From assembly GCA_015234045.1 (NCBI GenBank), contig JADFWU010000012.1, positions 8,700 through 72,699 of the forward strand: a DNA stretch of 64,000 bases, in the 5' to 3' direction. The position numbers were made by a program, and so were the translations under genes. Shown piece by piece: positions 8,427-18,293 of this stretch. Under the pieces are notes generated by a model that was not told the DNA's origin, searched no databases, and saw nothing but the letters and a program-made list of their open reading frames with translations. The DNA comes from Magnetococcales bacterium (GTDB lineage Bacteria > Pseudomonadota > Magnetococcia > Magnetococcales > JADFWU01). The number at the start of each line of letters is the position of its first letter. The stretch's first letter is position 1.

Positions 8427-9326
8427 CTAACTAAGTGGATCAGCCTCACTCAGGGCCAAGAACTCGCCTTGATGCAAAGTCTCCGCACAATTCGGTGGTA
8501 GGAATCGTTCTTTCAGCCCCTGAGCATCGGCCAGTTCCAAAACACGATAATCCCGTTTGGCGAGGAAATCAGAGAGGTCCTGGCGTTCGATGGTCCAGTT
8601 GAGCGGCTCATCCTTGAACATCAGATAGAGCTTCAAAAGAGGGCCGGTATTGTTGTATGCCGAAGTCATGGGAGAGACAGCGGAAAACACGAAACGCACA
8701 GGATGATCGGTCAAGCGTCGTAGGCTTTCCAAAAGCGTATCCACAGCACCAATGTCCAGATACATCAATACGCCTTCGCAGATAAATAGCGTCTTTCTTG
8801 ATGCATCGAATCCGTCGAAACCCTGCAACACCTCCAACAAAGCCCGCTCACTCAGATCTACCGGTAATAGGTGCAGATTGCTGCCCTGCTGCTGTCCGGC
8901 TCCGGCAAGAGCCGCCTGTTTGACTTGGCTGGTGGCTGGGTGATCAATTTCAATCAGTTGGATCTCATGCTTATTCAAATGCAAGCGCCACAGTAACGTA
9001 TCAAACCCTGCACCCAAACTGACAACTTGTGTGACGCCCTGTTCAATGGCCTGCATGGTCACTTGTTCAATGAACCGTTTACGCAGTGCATAATGAAGCG
9101 AGATGCCCGGCATAATCAGCCGTTCTAAAATAGGCAATGCACCACGAAACAGAGGATTCGCCAACTGCTTGAGACGGCGTTGGCCTTCTGGAGAACCTTC
9201 TAAAATGCGCGTACAAACCTCAGCTGTTTCCGGTGTAACCAGATCAAGATGGCCGCGACTGCGTGCCGTGTGAACCAATCCTTGCAGAACAGTGAATGCC
9301 GTAGAGCTTGCTTGATCTTCTTTCAT
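8427..9326 (-). CDS. SAM-dependent methyltransferase, leucine-carboxymethyltransferase-like family
   Basis: 299 residues. The SAM-binding motif VVSLGAGFDTLLWRL, the acidic strand end LIEIDHPATSQVKQAAL and ICEGVLMYL identify the LCMT/PPM1-like class I methyltransferase family. Bacterial members are mostly O-methyltransferases acting on carboxyl or hydroxyl groups of small molecules, often next to polyketide or NRPS genes. It converges on the phosphorothioation operon, with only 30 bases between stops, and is divergent from the patatin gene. No signal peptide; cytoplasmic. The substrate is unknown; an NRPS nine kilobases away makes a biosynthetic role possible but not shown. Confidence 0.82.
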   Translation of the reverse strand: MKEDQASSTAFTVLQGLVHTARSRGHLDLVTPETAEVCTRILEGSPEGQRRLKQLANPLFRGALPILERLIMPGISLHYALRKRFIEQVTMQAIEQGVTQVVSLGAGFDTLLWRLHLNKHEIQLIEIDHPATSQVKQAALAGAGQQQGSNLHLLPVDLSERALLEVLQGFDGFDASRKTLFICEGVLMYLDIGAVDTLLESLRRLTDHPVRFVFSAVSPMTSAYNNTGPLLKLYLMFKDEPLNWTIERQDLSDFLAKRDYRVLELADAQGLKERFLPPNCAETLHQGEFLALSEADPLS

Positions 9327-9461
9327 GGTTCACCATTGCGCTGTTAGGGGAAATCAGCCGGAAATAAGTGTATAATGCCTCACAATCCCATTGTCACCAA
9401 TGGTCTACGTTATAAGCATTATCCCTCATAGTTGATAGATTTCACAAAGGTATCGATCCGC
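9327..9461. promoter_or_regulatory. Divergent intergenic region with a -10 candidate
   Basis: This 135-base gap lies between two divergent genes and must hold both promoters. On the plus strand a perfect TATAAT (9371-9376) lies about 85 bases before the patatin start, but no good -35 box stands at 16-18 bases from it. AAAGG at 9446-9450 is the likely ribosome site of the patatin gene. Confidence 0.35.
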
Positions 9462-11669
9462 ATGGCGTCCGTTGGCCACCTGTCTGAAGAGACATACAAT
9501 ACGATTCTCCAGTCCAGTATATTTCAGGGCCAGAACGCGACACTCATGCGCCATCTCCTTGCCGATGCCAGAGAATGGCACTGCAAAACAGGACAGTTCA
9601 TTGCCCAGGGACATACGCCTCAAGAGATGCTGTTTTTATTGCTCAAAGGCGAGCTGGAAACGATTCCTGTGGATGGGACATCTTTCTTTGAAGCAACACC
9701 GCTGACACCGGGTACCCTGGTGGGCACACCGTCAGCTTGGGATGGCCTGTTATGGTCTGATTCGATCCGCTGCCGGAGCGCTGTCCATGTGGTGAGCATC
9801 ACTCTCTCCTCCTTGCGCGTGGCTGCGCGTGATTATCCTGAACAGCTGGGTCGGATTGCCGAATTTCGCGCTCTGATAGCGGATCAAACACGCCTGAATG
9901 GCGCATTGCAAAATAATGGCACAGCATTGCATCTGGATCAGGACGCAATCCGCGATTTAATCACCATCATGACACTGCGTAGCTATACCGGTGGCAGTAC
10001 CATTTTTCATTATGGTGATCAGGGTGATTCTCTATTGATCGTGGTCAGTGGACGACTTCGGGCCTCACGTATGGGTGAGGATGGACAACGCATTTTGTTC
10101 AACGATTACGGTCCTGGCTCCAGCGTGGGAGAGTTAAGCGTCATTCTTGAAGTGACCAGACAGGCAGATATCACAGCGGTTCGTGATTCCACTGTCGCGG
10201 TATTGAATCGGAAATTATTTGCCCGCATTCTGACCAAACATCCTGTTGCCATCAACCAAGCCTTTTCTCGGGTGATTTTTGATCACTTAAAAATCACTGA
10301 CGAGCCGAAACGACGCTACTCCCGCGTCATCACCCTGGTTCCTTTGCAATCAGTCAATCAAAGTCAGGATGTGGTGAGAAATCTGGCTAAAGCGCTTGAG
10401 TTTCATGGATCGGTCAAATACCTCACCCAAGCTCAGGGAGAAGCATTGTTGCCGGAAAAAGGCGGCAACACCCACTTTATTGAAGAGTTGGCCGAGCTGG
10501 AACAGGCATATGACTATGTTATCCTGGAGGGCAGTCATAAATACTCTCCGTGGACCCGTCAATGCATACGGCAATCGGATCATCTGCTGTTTATCGCTCA
10601 TGCCCTCGCTGACCCAGCACCAACCACTTTGGAACAAAAACTGATCCAGGAACCATGGTACGATCTACTGCACAAAAGTCTGATCCTAATCCACGATCAA
10701 GACAGTACTTTTCCCGAAAACAGTGCACACTGGTTGGCAGCACGTTCTGTTGAACGTCACTACCATATGCGCCAAGGAGATCATCAAGATTTTCAACGGC
10801 TGGCCCGATTTCTGATCGGCAAGGCCATTGGCCTTGTACTGGGTGGTGGCGGTGCCAGAGGCTTGGCTCATTTGGGACTGTTAAGAGCCATGTCCGAGTT
10901 GGATATTCCGATAGATATGATCGGTGGCAACAGTATTGGTGCCTTGATTGGTGCCAGCCATCTGACCGGCTTTACCGGTGATGAAGTGCTTGAGAATATT
11001 ATCCGTTTTTCCACCAGTGGTCAGCGTCCCGGACTGCCGATTCTATCCTTGATATCCGGCGTACCCATGGCCAGAGCAACCCGAAAGTTTTTCGGACAAC
11101 GGCACATTGAGGATCTGTGGATTCCCTATTTCAGCGTCTCTTGCAACCTGAGTCGTGCCGACCTCAAAACCCATGGTTCTGGTCTATTATGGCAAGCGGT
11201 ATTGGCCAGCAACTCACCCGCAGGACTGTTGCCTCCCGTGCCTGATCAAGGTGACCTACTGGTTGATGCCGCTGTACTCAACAACGTACCCGTGGATGTA
11301 ATGCGACAGCGCTTGGGAGAGGGCCAAATCATTGCCATTGATGTCAATATCCGTGATGAGTTGACTGTTGATCCCACAGCGACCCAACTCTCCGGCTGGC
11401 AGGTACTCAACGAGCGGTTCAACCCACTGAACAAAGCATCCTCACGAACACCGGGCATTATGGATATCATCACCCGCACCAGTATCATCGGTGCCGTGGC
11501 CCAACAGACCAAAACCCGTCAACTGGCGGATCTCTACCTCCAACCGCCGGTATCCGAGTACCCACTGTTTGGATTCCGCCATGGTGCCGATATTGTCGCT
11601 GCGGGATACCGCTACGGACTCAAAAAACTCTCTGCATGGTGGCAGGAACAAAACAGCACATCACTCTGA
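9462..11669 (+). CDS. NTE-type patatin phospholipase with two cyclic-nucleotide-binding domains
   Basis: About 735 residues. N-terminal residues ~20-130 form a degenerate cNMP-binding fold and ~150-280 a better one (IFHYGDQGDSLLIVVSGRL, then GSSVGELSVI). A Rossmann-like linker region (LVPLQSVNQSQDVVRNLAKAL) follows. The C-terminal patatin domain has the oxyanion loop LGGGGARGLAHLG, nucleophile elbow GNSIG, and catalytic Asp in VDAAVLNN. This matches neuropathy-target-esterase-like lysophospholipases, which hydrolyse membrane (lyso)phospholipids under cNMP control. I prefer the ATG at 9462, with AAAGG eleven bases upstream, over an in-frame TTG at 9432 lacking a ribosome site. Its last bases overlap the convergent radical SAM gene by nine bases. 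Confidence 0.88.
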   Translation: MASVGHLSEETYNTILQSSIFQGQNATLMRHLLADAREWHCKTGQFIAQGHTPQEMLFLLLKGELETIPVDGTSFFEATPLTPGTLVGTPSAWDGLLWSDSIRCRSAVHVVSITLSSLRVAARDYPEQLGRIAEFRALIADQTRLNGALQNNGTALHLDQDAIRDLITIMTLRSYTGGSTIFHYGDQGDSLLIVVSGRLRASRMGEDGQRILFNDYGPGSSVGELSVILEVTRQADITAVRDSTVAVLNRKLFARILTKHPVAINQAFSRVIFDHLKITDEPKRRYSRVITLVPLQSVNQSQDVVRNLAKALEFHGSVKYLTQAQGEALLPEKGGNTHFIEELAELEQAYDYVILEGSHKYSPWTRQCIRQSDHLLFIAHALADPAPTTLEQKLIQEPWYDLLHKSLILIHDQDSTFPENSAHWLAARSVERHYHMRQGDHQDFQRLARFLIGKAIGLVLGGGGARGLAHLGLLRAMSELDIPIDMIGGNSIGALIGASHLTGFTGDEVLENIIRFSTSGQRPGLPILSLISGVPMARATRKFFGQRHIEDLWIPYFSVSCNLSRADLKTHGSGLLWQAVLASNSPAGLLPPVPDQGDLLVDAAVLNNVPVDVMRQRLGEGQIIAIDVNIRDELTVDPTATQLSGWQVLNERFNPLNKASSRTPGIMDIITRTSIIGAVAQQTKTRQLADLYLQPPVSEYPLFGFRHGADIVAAGYRYGLKKLSAWWQEQNSTSL

Positions 11670-13352
11670 CGATTTACCTTCATCTTCTGGTACGGACACC
11701 ATCGCTGGATCATCAATAACACCACCCATCCACACCTGTATCCGCGCTTGCAGCAAAAGCAGATGAAGATAGACAAAACGACCACCCCAACCGCCTAGCT
11801 GAATTTTAACAATCTCCCATACACGACGAGGATAAAAACGCCAAATTGATTCAATAGGCAAACCAGGACGTCGATCAGTACGCACCTTATGACGCCATAT
11901 CCCCCCTTCCAAAGGGGATAACCTCTCCAGCGGAATCGAACCACTAAAAAGCAGCTGCAAGCCAAAAATCTCTTTTATCGGTAAACCAGAAACTAATGCC
12001 CGCCGAAATACCCGCCGTATGAATCGTCCTGAAAATAACCAAGACCAAGCATCGTTATACAACTGTTCCCAAACCTGTTCCGACATGTTGGGATGTGGTG
12101 TCAGTGCATGAATGCCATCATAAAAATTGAAATCAGGGTTAAGCGGTACACCCTCAGCCAACATGCGCTGATGATTGATAGAACCAGGTAACGGCGTGAG
12201 GATGGATAGATGTAATGAATCAATCGCCAGTTCATTCTGAAGTGTCTGCATATCCTCAGCGACAGTTTCGGGGGTGTCGTGATGCATGCCGATGATATAT
12301 CCACCATAGACCATGATGCCGACCCGTTTCCAAGCCAAAGCCATATCGCGCAGATCATCTATGGCACAAGTACGCTTGTTATCCTCAGTGAGATTGCCGT
12401 CCCGAACTGACTCAATACCGATGAATACGCGGGAACAACCTGCCCGGCGTGCGCCCTCTACAAAACCAGAGAGTTTATGGGCTCTGGTATCAATCTGCAT
12501 AAAGAAATCAATGGACAAGCCCTCCTCTTCCCGTAGCTTTGCAAGGATCTGGAATAACACACGCCATTGTGGATTTCTGGATAGATTATCATCCACCAAC
12601 GTAAAACGGATCACACCGGATTTGGCACACTGGCGAAAGTGCTCGGCAGTCTCTTCAGCAGAATGAGAGCGATATTTGTTTCCGAACACGTTAATAATAC
12701 AACAAAATGTACATTTATACGGACAACCGCGTCCCAACTCCACACCTGCAACAGGCGTAGCCATACGCTTGACCAATGTGTGATCCAGATAAGGCGGCGC
12801 TGCACCCAACAGATCAGGCAGATGGTCCAAACGGTTATAGAGAGGTTTGATCTGATCCAGCCAGATATCATCCAGCAATTGCTCGGCAAAGCCTTCCAAC
12901 TCTCCGGCAAACAGAGAGGCACCCACATCACGCGCGGATTGCAAACAGGGACTCCAATCAGGCGTTGTACTCAAACAAGCACTGACGTGAAACCCACCGA
13001 TCATCACAGGAATCTGTTGTTTGATAAACAGATCCGCCAGATCCACTGCTCTGGGATAATGTGCCGAAAGCACGCCTACCATCATGACCAAAGAACGATC
13101 CGCCTGCTGTAACCATTGGATCAATTTATCCCGATTGATCAGCTCACAGCTTTCATCAATGGGCCAAATCTCCATAGTCACACTGGCATCCAAATCGCGC
13201 TTCCCAGCTGCATCCCGTAACAATCCCTGAATGGCTGACAGGGTATAATTGGTGTTGAACACCCGCCAAAATTGAATGACATATCCCTCATCATCATAGC
13301 TGGCAGGTTGGATCATTACGATTCGCAAAGAAGAGGGGAACGGCTTATTCAT
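11661..13352 (-). CDS. B12-binding radical SAM enzyme
   Basis: About 563 residues from the ATG; an upstream in-frame TTG at 13436 would add 28 poorly supported residues. The N-terminal ~150 residues look like a cobalamin-binding Rossmann domain (LRIVMIQPASYDDEG, later VMIGGFHVSACL). The radical SAM core carries ELGRGCPYKCTFCCI, a CxxxCxxC iron-sulfur motif, followed by FTLVDDNLSRNP and a TIM-barrel pattern; IGMHHDTPETV and LTPLPGS are typical of the BchE/methyltransferase-like group. Such enzymes do radical methylations, cyclisations or rearrangements on lipids, tetrapyrroles and natural products. It is divergent from a VTT-family membrane gene. The substrate is not evident. Confidence 0.88.
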   Translation of the reverse strand: MNKPFPSSLRIVMIQPASYDDEGYVIQFWRVFNTNYTLSAIQGLLRDAAGKRDLDASVTMEIWPIDESCELINRDKLIQWLQQADRSLVMMVGVLSAHYPRAVDLADLFIKQQIPVMIGGFHVSACLSTTPDWSPCLQSARDVGASLFAGELEGFAEQLLDDIWLDQIKPLYNRLDHLPDLLGAAPPYLDHTLVKRMATPVAGVELGRGCPYKCTFCCIINVFGNKYRSHSAEETAEHFRQCAKSGVIRFTLVDDNLSRNPQWRVLFQILAKLREEEGLSIDFFMQIDTRAHKLSGFVEGARRAGCSRVFIGIESVRDGNLTEDNKRTCAIDDLRDMALAWKRVGIMVYGGYIIGMHHDTPETVAEDMQTLQNELAIDSLHLSILTPLPGSINHQRMLAEGVPLNPDFNFYDGIHALTPHPNMSEQVWEQLYNDAWSWLFSGRFIRRVFRRALVSGLPIKEIFGLQLLFSGSIPLERLSPLEGGIWRHKVRTDRRPGLPIESIWRFYPRRVWEIVKIQLGGWGGRFVYLHLLLLQARIQVWMGGVIDDPAMVSVPEDEGKSSE

Positions 13353-13459
13353 GAATAAAGTTCGCAACCAAGAAGTTTGCCAAGAGTGATTATGGCAGTG
13401 TTTAATATTTCGCAAGAATGACGAGCCTATGTTCAATTTTTATTTGGAACAACTATATC

Positions 13460-14110
13460 ATGGAAATCGGTAAAATCGGCGCAAAGCATTTCAGTGGTGC
13501 CATTGTTGTTGGTATTTTTATTGGTATTCTAATGATTGATCAGAGCCTTTTAAGCCGTATCACTACTGAGCTTGGCATTTTCGGGCCGATCTTTCTCATA
13601 CTGTTTCTAACACTGACCCAGATTTTAGCCCCATTGCCTGGCGCACCGGGTATTCTTCTGTCCATCTCACTATACGGCTTCCACTGGGCAACCGTCATGC
13701 TGATGATATCATGCGCGATCAGTGCGGTGGTTAATTTTCTCCTGGCACGTCGGTTTGGTCGGCCATTGGTGGAACGTCTGCTCGGTAGTGAGCGCATGAC
13801 CACCGTTGACCGTCTGGTACAATCCGATGAACGCACTCTACTGCTTTTTTCTCGTGCATTCGGCTTTGCCTTCTTCGATCTGGTCAGTTATGCCATTGGT
13901 CTGACCAAAATCCCATTCCAGAGATATATCCTCTATACCGTACTCTTTTCCCTGCCACCACTGGCTATTCAGTATTTTCTATTCAAAGACATGGATTTTC
14001 AAAGCCCGTCAGGTCTGATCTTTTTCATGGTCTCAGTTATTGGCACAGGCGGTATTATTGCCTGGTTTTTCCTGCGTATTCTGAAGGCTAAAACCGAGAA
14101 TCAGAACTGA
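13460..14110 (+). CDS. TVP38/TMEM64 (VTT/DedA-like) membrane protein
   Basis: About 216 residues with five or six hydrophobic segments. FGPIFLILFLTLTQILAP and PGAPGILLSISLYGF, followed by SAVVNFLLARRFGRPLVE, are the re-entrant loop and signature of the VTT (SNARE-associated/DedA) family. Family members sit in the inner membrane and have been linked to lipid (undecaprenyl phosphate or phospholipid) transport and membrane homeostasis. An ATG at 13418 would add 14 residues overlapping the divergent radical SAM open frame; neither start has a strong ribosome site, so the start is uncertain. It converges on the NRPS gene with 28 bases between stops. Confidence 0.75.
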   Translation: MEIGKIGAKHFSGAIVVGIFIGILMIDQSLLSRITTELGIFGPIFLILFLTLTQILAPLPGAPGILLSISLYGFHWATVMLMISCAISAVVNFLLARRFGRPLVERLLGSERMTTVDRLVQSDERTLLLFSRAFGFAFFDLVSYAIGLTKIPFQRYILYTVLFSLPPLAIQYFLFKDMDFQSPSGLIFFMVSVIGTGGIIAWFFLRILKAKTENQN

Positions 14111-14138
14111 GTCTTTTGATCGCTTCCACTCCTAGCTG

Positions 14139-17100
14139 TCAGCCCTTACGATCCAAACAATGCCGTACGCTTTGCACCAACTTTTGCAGATATTTTCCAC
14201 GGGTCATGCCTGCATGTCCACCCATGACATCCTTGATCACAAGTCCCTGAGGAAAATAGCGCTGTCGCCGTCCAAACATCCGCCAGGACCAACCGGACAT
14301 AGGCGTACCTTGTATCAATATTGCCAAACCTGGATAGGGCTGATGGGCGGATTGATTCAAGGCCCGCAACTGGATCTGTAGCCCTGAATCCCCAAAACGC
14401 CGGGTTAAATGGAATCGACGTCCGGTCATTTTGACCATCGCACTGATCAAACGATAACCCCAATAATAAACCGGAATCAGGGTGGGATAGATGGTATCCA
14501 ACAAGATAGGCGGCCCTGGCTTCATCCCCTGTTCAGTAAGCAGCTGTCCCACAAACAAAGCGGCCGATCCGCCAATGGAATAACCACCGATATGAATCTC
14601 CTGTTCGGTAGTGAATTGACGAATACAGCGCACATAACGAACCGCCAACTGAGCCATGGAAGGTGGCCCATCCTCATCAGAATAACAACCCGGCGGTTGG
14701 AGCAGAAAAAAAGGATATTGAGGGCCGAGCGCCTCTGCAATACGTCCCAATCTTTGCCGGTCTCCCAAAGCGGATGCAATACAAAAAAAGGGAGGGTTCT
14801 GCTTGATTCCCGGCAATATGGGATTCAACACCATGCAGGTGACTTCATCAATCAGCCCCTGCCCGTCTGTCTGAGCCGAGGCGCTACTGAGTGAACCTTG
14901 CTGTTGCGCCTGGATAATCTGTCCGATAGCCGCGATGGTAGGTTGTTGAAAAAGCGCCCGTAGCGGCAACGTAACCGCGTATTTTTTCTCCATCTCCGCC
15001 ATCAAGGTGAGAGCGGATAAAGAGTCACCACCCAGGGTGAAAAAATCGTCATGAACACTGATTTTTTCTTGGGACAGCACCCCTTCCCAAAGAGCCAGCA
15101 ACTCCTTTTCCAAAAGCGTATCAGGCGGAACAATCTGGCGTGAGACGGCCTTACTAATTTGCGGTTTGGGCAGTTGAGTGTAATCCACTTTGCCGTTGTC
15201 ACTCAGAGGTAAAGTTTCTACGATTTGAATAACGGAAGGAATCATATAATCCGGCAAACGCTTGCGTAAAAAATGGCGCAATGCTTTCTCTGAGAGTATG
15301 AGAGAATCTACAGCATCTTGGATCACATAGGCTGCCAACACCTCACCGTTTCCTTGATTTTCAGGCAATGGAAACAGCTGTACAGCGACCAACTGCACCG
15401 CAGGATGCTGAATCAAAACCGACTCGATCTCTTCCAGCTCAATACGATACCCACGCAACTTGACCTGTCGATCCATACGTCCCAGAAACAACAATTGACC
15501 ATCCGCTCGCCATTGCCCACGATCACCAGTGCGATACATGCGCGCACCGGCAACAGGGCTGAAGGGATCAGCAACAAACTGCTTTTCTGTCAACTCAGGA
15601 TGATTCAAATACCCTTTTGCCAACGCCGAACCACCAATATGTATCTGCCCGGATTTACCAATAGGAACCACCTGCCCTGCCCGGTCCAACACATAAATTC
15701 GACTATGATCAAGGGGTTTTCCCAACGGAAGATAGCCCGTTTCCAAACTTGGATCACCAGCCCAACAGGTGGCTAGAATGGTTGCCTCGGTAGGTCCGTA
15801 GAAGTTTAATAGACGACAGTTCAACCCCTGTTGAACCTGTGTAGCCAGCGCAGCAGATAGCGCCTCACCACCACTGGTTACGATGCGCAATGCCTCCAAT
15901 TTACAAGCTTCGGCACCTTTTACAAAACCATCCAACATAGCAGGAACAAGGGATAAAATCGTAATCCTATGCGCTTCAGCCAATGTTGCCAAAACCTGGG
16001 GCGTTTGCCGCCCTGCTGGAGGCAACACCAGACACGCACCAATACTCAATGGCAGAAAAATTTCATGGGCTGCCGGATCAAATCCCAAGCGGAAAAACTG
16101 CAACACACGATCCGCAGCGCTGATTTGCACTGTTTCTGCCATCCAAGCCAGCCGACAAGCCAAAGCCCAATGTCCAACCATCACACCCTTTGGCTGACCG
16201 GTCGTGCCCGAAGTATGGATCACATAAGCTAACGTATCACGCGCTTCAGAGAGTGGCGGATCGCTTTCAAACCCTTCCAACTCAAGCCCCTCAGGCCAGA
16301 ACGGGAATGCTGATTTCAACACAATGCACTTACAAGATAGCCCTTGCAGCAAAGCCGCCTCTTCCTCAGAGGTGATCAGTAACGCAACACCAGCAGTTTC
16401 ACACATCGCTTTGATACGCGCTGGTGGATGTTCTGGATCAAGGGGCAGATAACCGCCTCGCGCCTTGAGGATAGCCAATACCGCAACAATCATGGCGGGT
16501 GAACGATGAATACAAATCCCTACCGCGCTGTTCGATCTCACACCCAATTCGATAAGGTGGTGCGCCAATTGATTGGCCGAGCGGTTTAAATCTCCATAAT
16601 CCATTGAATGATCTGCCCAACGGAGCGCTTCAGCATGTGGTGTCAGCTGTGCTTGATGCTCAAACGCTTGATGGACCGGCATCCATGATGAGACATGCGC
16701 GCCCTCTATTGCGGGATTGAAGCCTGAAACAATCTGTTCTTTCTGAGCTGGTGGCAGAAAATCCAACCGTCCCATAGGTCGCTCGGGATGAGCCATAACC
16801 GCATCAAGTAAATGCCTGGCCCGCTCTACCATCAAAGAGCGCTCTTCGGTTGGAACACGATCACGATTGAATTCAAACAGCAGTTGAATATCCTCATCAG
16901 GATGGTTTTCCAGAATAGTAACCAACAGAGCATGAGAGCCCAATCCAGAAAATATTCTACTGGAATGGGCAGGGATTCCGTTGAAATCGGTGGTCAGATC
17001 CCATTTATCATGGGTCAAAACGACATCAAACAGGCGTTTCTCTCCACCGGCAAGCCCTGTCATACGGGCGATTTCACCAACGGGAAAGCGTTTATGGCGG

Positions 17101-18044
17101 AAACTTTTCCGCATCTGTTGGATCACGTCGGTTAATAGCTGTTCAAAAGTCTGTTCAGGATTCCAAGTTAGGCGTATAGGATTGAGATCTACCAACATTC
17201 CGGGCGTATTGCGTAACAAACCGCTGCGGTGATGCACGGGGATGCCGATGACCACCTCTCCTTCTTGATCGGATGCCATGAGCAGAGGAACCAGCAATCC
17301 CAGGAAAAGGTGATACGGAACACCTTGGTACTGCTTGCTCCATTTTATAATTTGGTTAAACCTATCGCGAGAAAAACGCAAGGAGAGCGTCTGTACCGGA
17401 CTGGGACACCCTGACTGACCGGGAAACAGAGCTGATACTGGTCGGTCAAACATCGTTTGCCAATAGTCCCGATCTCTGGCAAAAGCCGCTGACTGACGAT
17501 ATGTGCGTTCTGAAGCCAGATAATCCAGATAAGAGGCCCCATTGTGTTGCGGTGGCGCTATTCCTTCCGATAGATAAGAGTAAATCTCGGCCCAGCGCCT
17601 GAGCAGCACTGCGGTTGAAAAGCCATCGCAAATCACATGATGGTATTTGTGGGAAAAAATGCTATACGCATCACCAACACGCGCCAGTCTGAACTGAAAC
17701 AACAGGGTATCATCCAGAGGAAAAGGGCGTGAGAAGCGCTCAACGATCCAGGCCATAGCCTGCTCTTTTTGTGCGGCGGTAAAAGACTTTATTTCCAGCT
17801 GTGGTTTTGGATCAGCATGCCAGATCTGTACAGGTGCCGCGCCTCTGGCTGAAGGAATCAGGCGCAGTGCATCCGTTTCTCTGACCAGCTGTATCAGGGC
17901 CTGTTGCAGCAAAGCAGGATCTAATCCCAGTGCAATTTGTCCGAAGCCACCGACAACAAGGTGATGGGAATCAACACAAAGCAGCTGATCCAACCACAGG
18001 TCCCGTTGATTGGCGGCCAGCGCGTAAGTGTGATCCTGATCCAT
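14139..18044 (-). CDS. Single-module non-ribosomal peptide synthetase (C-A-T-TE)
   Basis: 1,301 residues from the ATG preceding LAANQRDLWLDQLL, the usual condensation-domain opening; the frame extends upstream 35 codons without support. Condensation domain ~1-440 with intact HHVICDG (135-141). Adenylation domain ~460-960: A3 HTSGTTGQPKGV near 610, NFYGPTEATI, YRTGDRGQW, GRMDRQVKLRGYRIEL and LPLSDNGKVDY. Its pocket starts at FDPAAHEIF in place of the common FDASVWEIF. Carrier domain FFTLGGDSLS (Ser near 1006) takes phosphopantetheine. Thioesterase ~1070-1300 with GYSIGG and a late His in MGGHAGM. The assembly loads one amino acid, condenses it with a donor made elsewhere and releases it, so N-acyl amino acids or small amides are plausible products. 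Substrate is not predictable by eye. Confidence 0.93.
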   Translation of the reverse strand: MDQDHTYALAANQRDLWLDQLLCVDSHHLVVGGFGQIALGLDPALLQQALIQLVRETDALRLIPSARGAAPVQIWHADPKPQLEIKSFTAAQKEQAMAWIVERFSRPFPLDDTLLFQFRLARVGDAYSIFSHKYHHVICDGFSTAVLLRRWAEIYSYLSEGIAPPQHNGASYLDYLASERTYRQSAAFARDRDYWQTMFDRPVSALFPGQSGCPSPVQTLSLRFSRDRFNQIIKWSKQYQGVPYHLFLGLLVPLLMASDQEGEVVIGIPVHHRSGLLRNTPGMLVDLNPIRLTWNPEQTFEQLLTDVIQQMRKSFRHKRFPVGEIARMTGLAGGEKRLFDVVLTHDKWDLTTDFNGIPAHSSRIFSGLGSHALLVTILENHPDEDIQLLFEFNRDRVPTEERSLMVERARHLLDAVMAHPERPMGRLDFLPPAQKEQIVSGFNPAIEGAHVSSWMPVHQAFEHQAQLTPHAEALRWADHSMDYGDLNRSANQLAHHLIELGVRSNSAVGICIHRSPAMIVAVLAILKARGGYLPLDPEHPPARIKAMCETAGVALLITSEEEAALLQGLSCKCIVLKSAFPFWPEGLELEGFESDPPLSEARDTLAYVIHTSGTTGQPKGVMVGHWALACRLAWMAETVQISAADRVLQFFRLGFDPAAHEIFLPLSIGACLVLPPAGRQTPQVLATLAEAHRITILSLVPAMLDGFVKGAEACKLEALRIVTSGGEALSAALATQVQQGLNCRLLNFYGPTEATILATCWAGDPSLETGYLPLGKPLDHSRIYVLDRAGQVVPIGKSGQIHIGGSALAKGYLNHPELTEKQFVADPFSPVAGARMYRTGDRGQWRADGQLLFLGRMDRQVKLRGYRIELEEIESVLIQHPAVQLVAVQLFPLPENQGNGEVLAAYVIQDAVDSLILSEKALRHFLRKRLPDYMIPSVIQIVETLPLSDNGKVDYTQLPKPQISKAVSRQIVPPDTLLEKELLALWEGVLSQEKISVHDDFFTLGGDSLSALTLMAEMEKKYAVTLPLRALFQQPTIAAIGQIIQAQQQGSLSSASAQTDGQGLIDEVTCMVLNPILPGIKQNPPFFCIASALGDRQRLGRIAEALGPQYPFFLLQPPGCYSDEDGPPSMAQLAVRYVRCIRQFTTEQEIHIGGYSIGGSAALFVGQLLTEQGMKPGPPILLDTIYPTLIPVYYWGYRLISAMVKMTGRRFHLTRRFGDSGLQIQLRALNQSAHQPYPGLAILIQGTPMSGWSWRMFGRRQRYFPQGLVIKDVMGGHAGMTRGKYLQKLVQSVRHCLDRKG

Positions 18045-18293
18045 GTAGAATTCTAATATCAGAGAGGAAAATGGAATGCGCCATCCACAGCGTATTGTTG
18101 GGCAGTGCCGCGTTACGCATGCTCGACCCGTTTCATATGCAGAATACAACCACGCACTCTACCACGGGCACCAACACAACGGCAAGTTCATCAGACACAT
18201 AATATGGAAGTATTTCCAATGGTTATGTACCATACACATCAACAGAGACATGGTAAATTACCGGAGTTTATCTCTCTTAGGAATATCTATAAC

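Noticed and set aside
14146-14463. Open frames antisense to or shifted within the NRPS
   Set aside because: All domain motifs lie in the single 1,301-residue frame; the others carry none.
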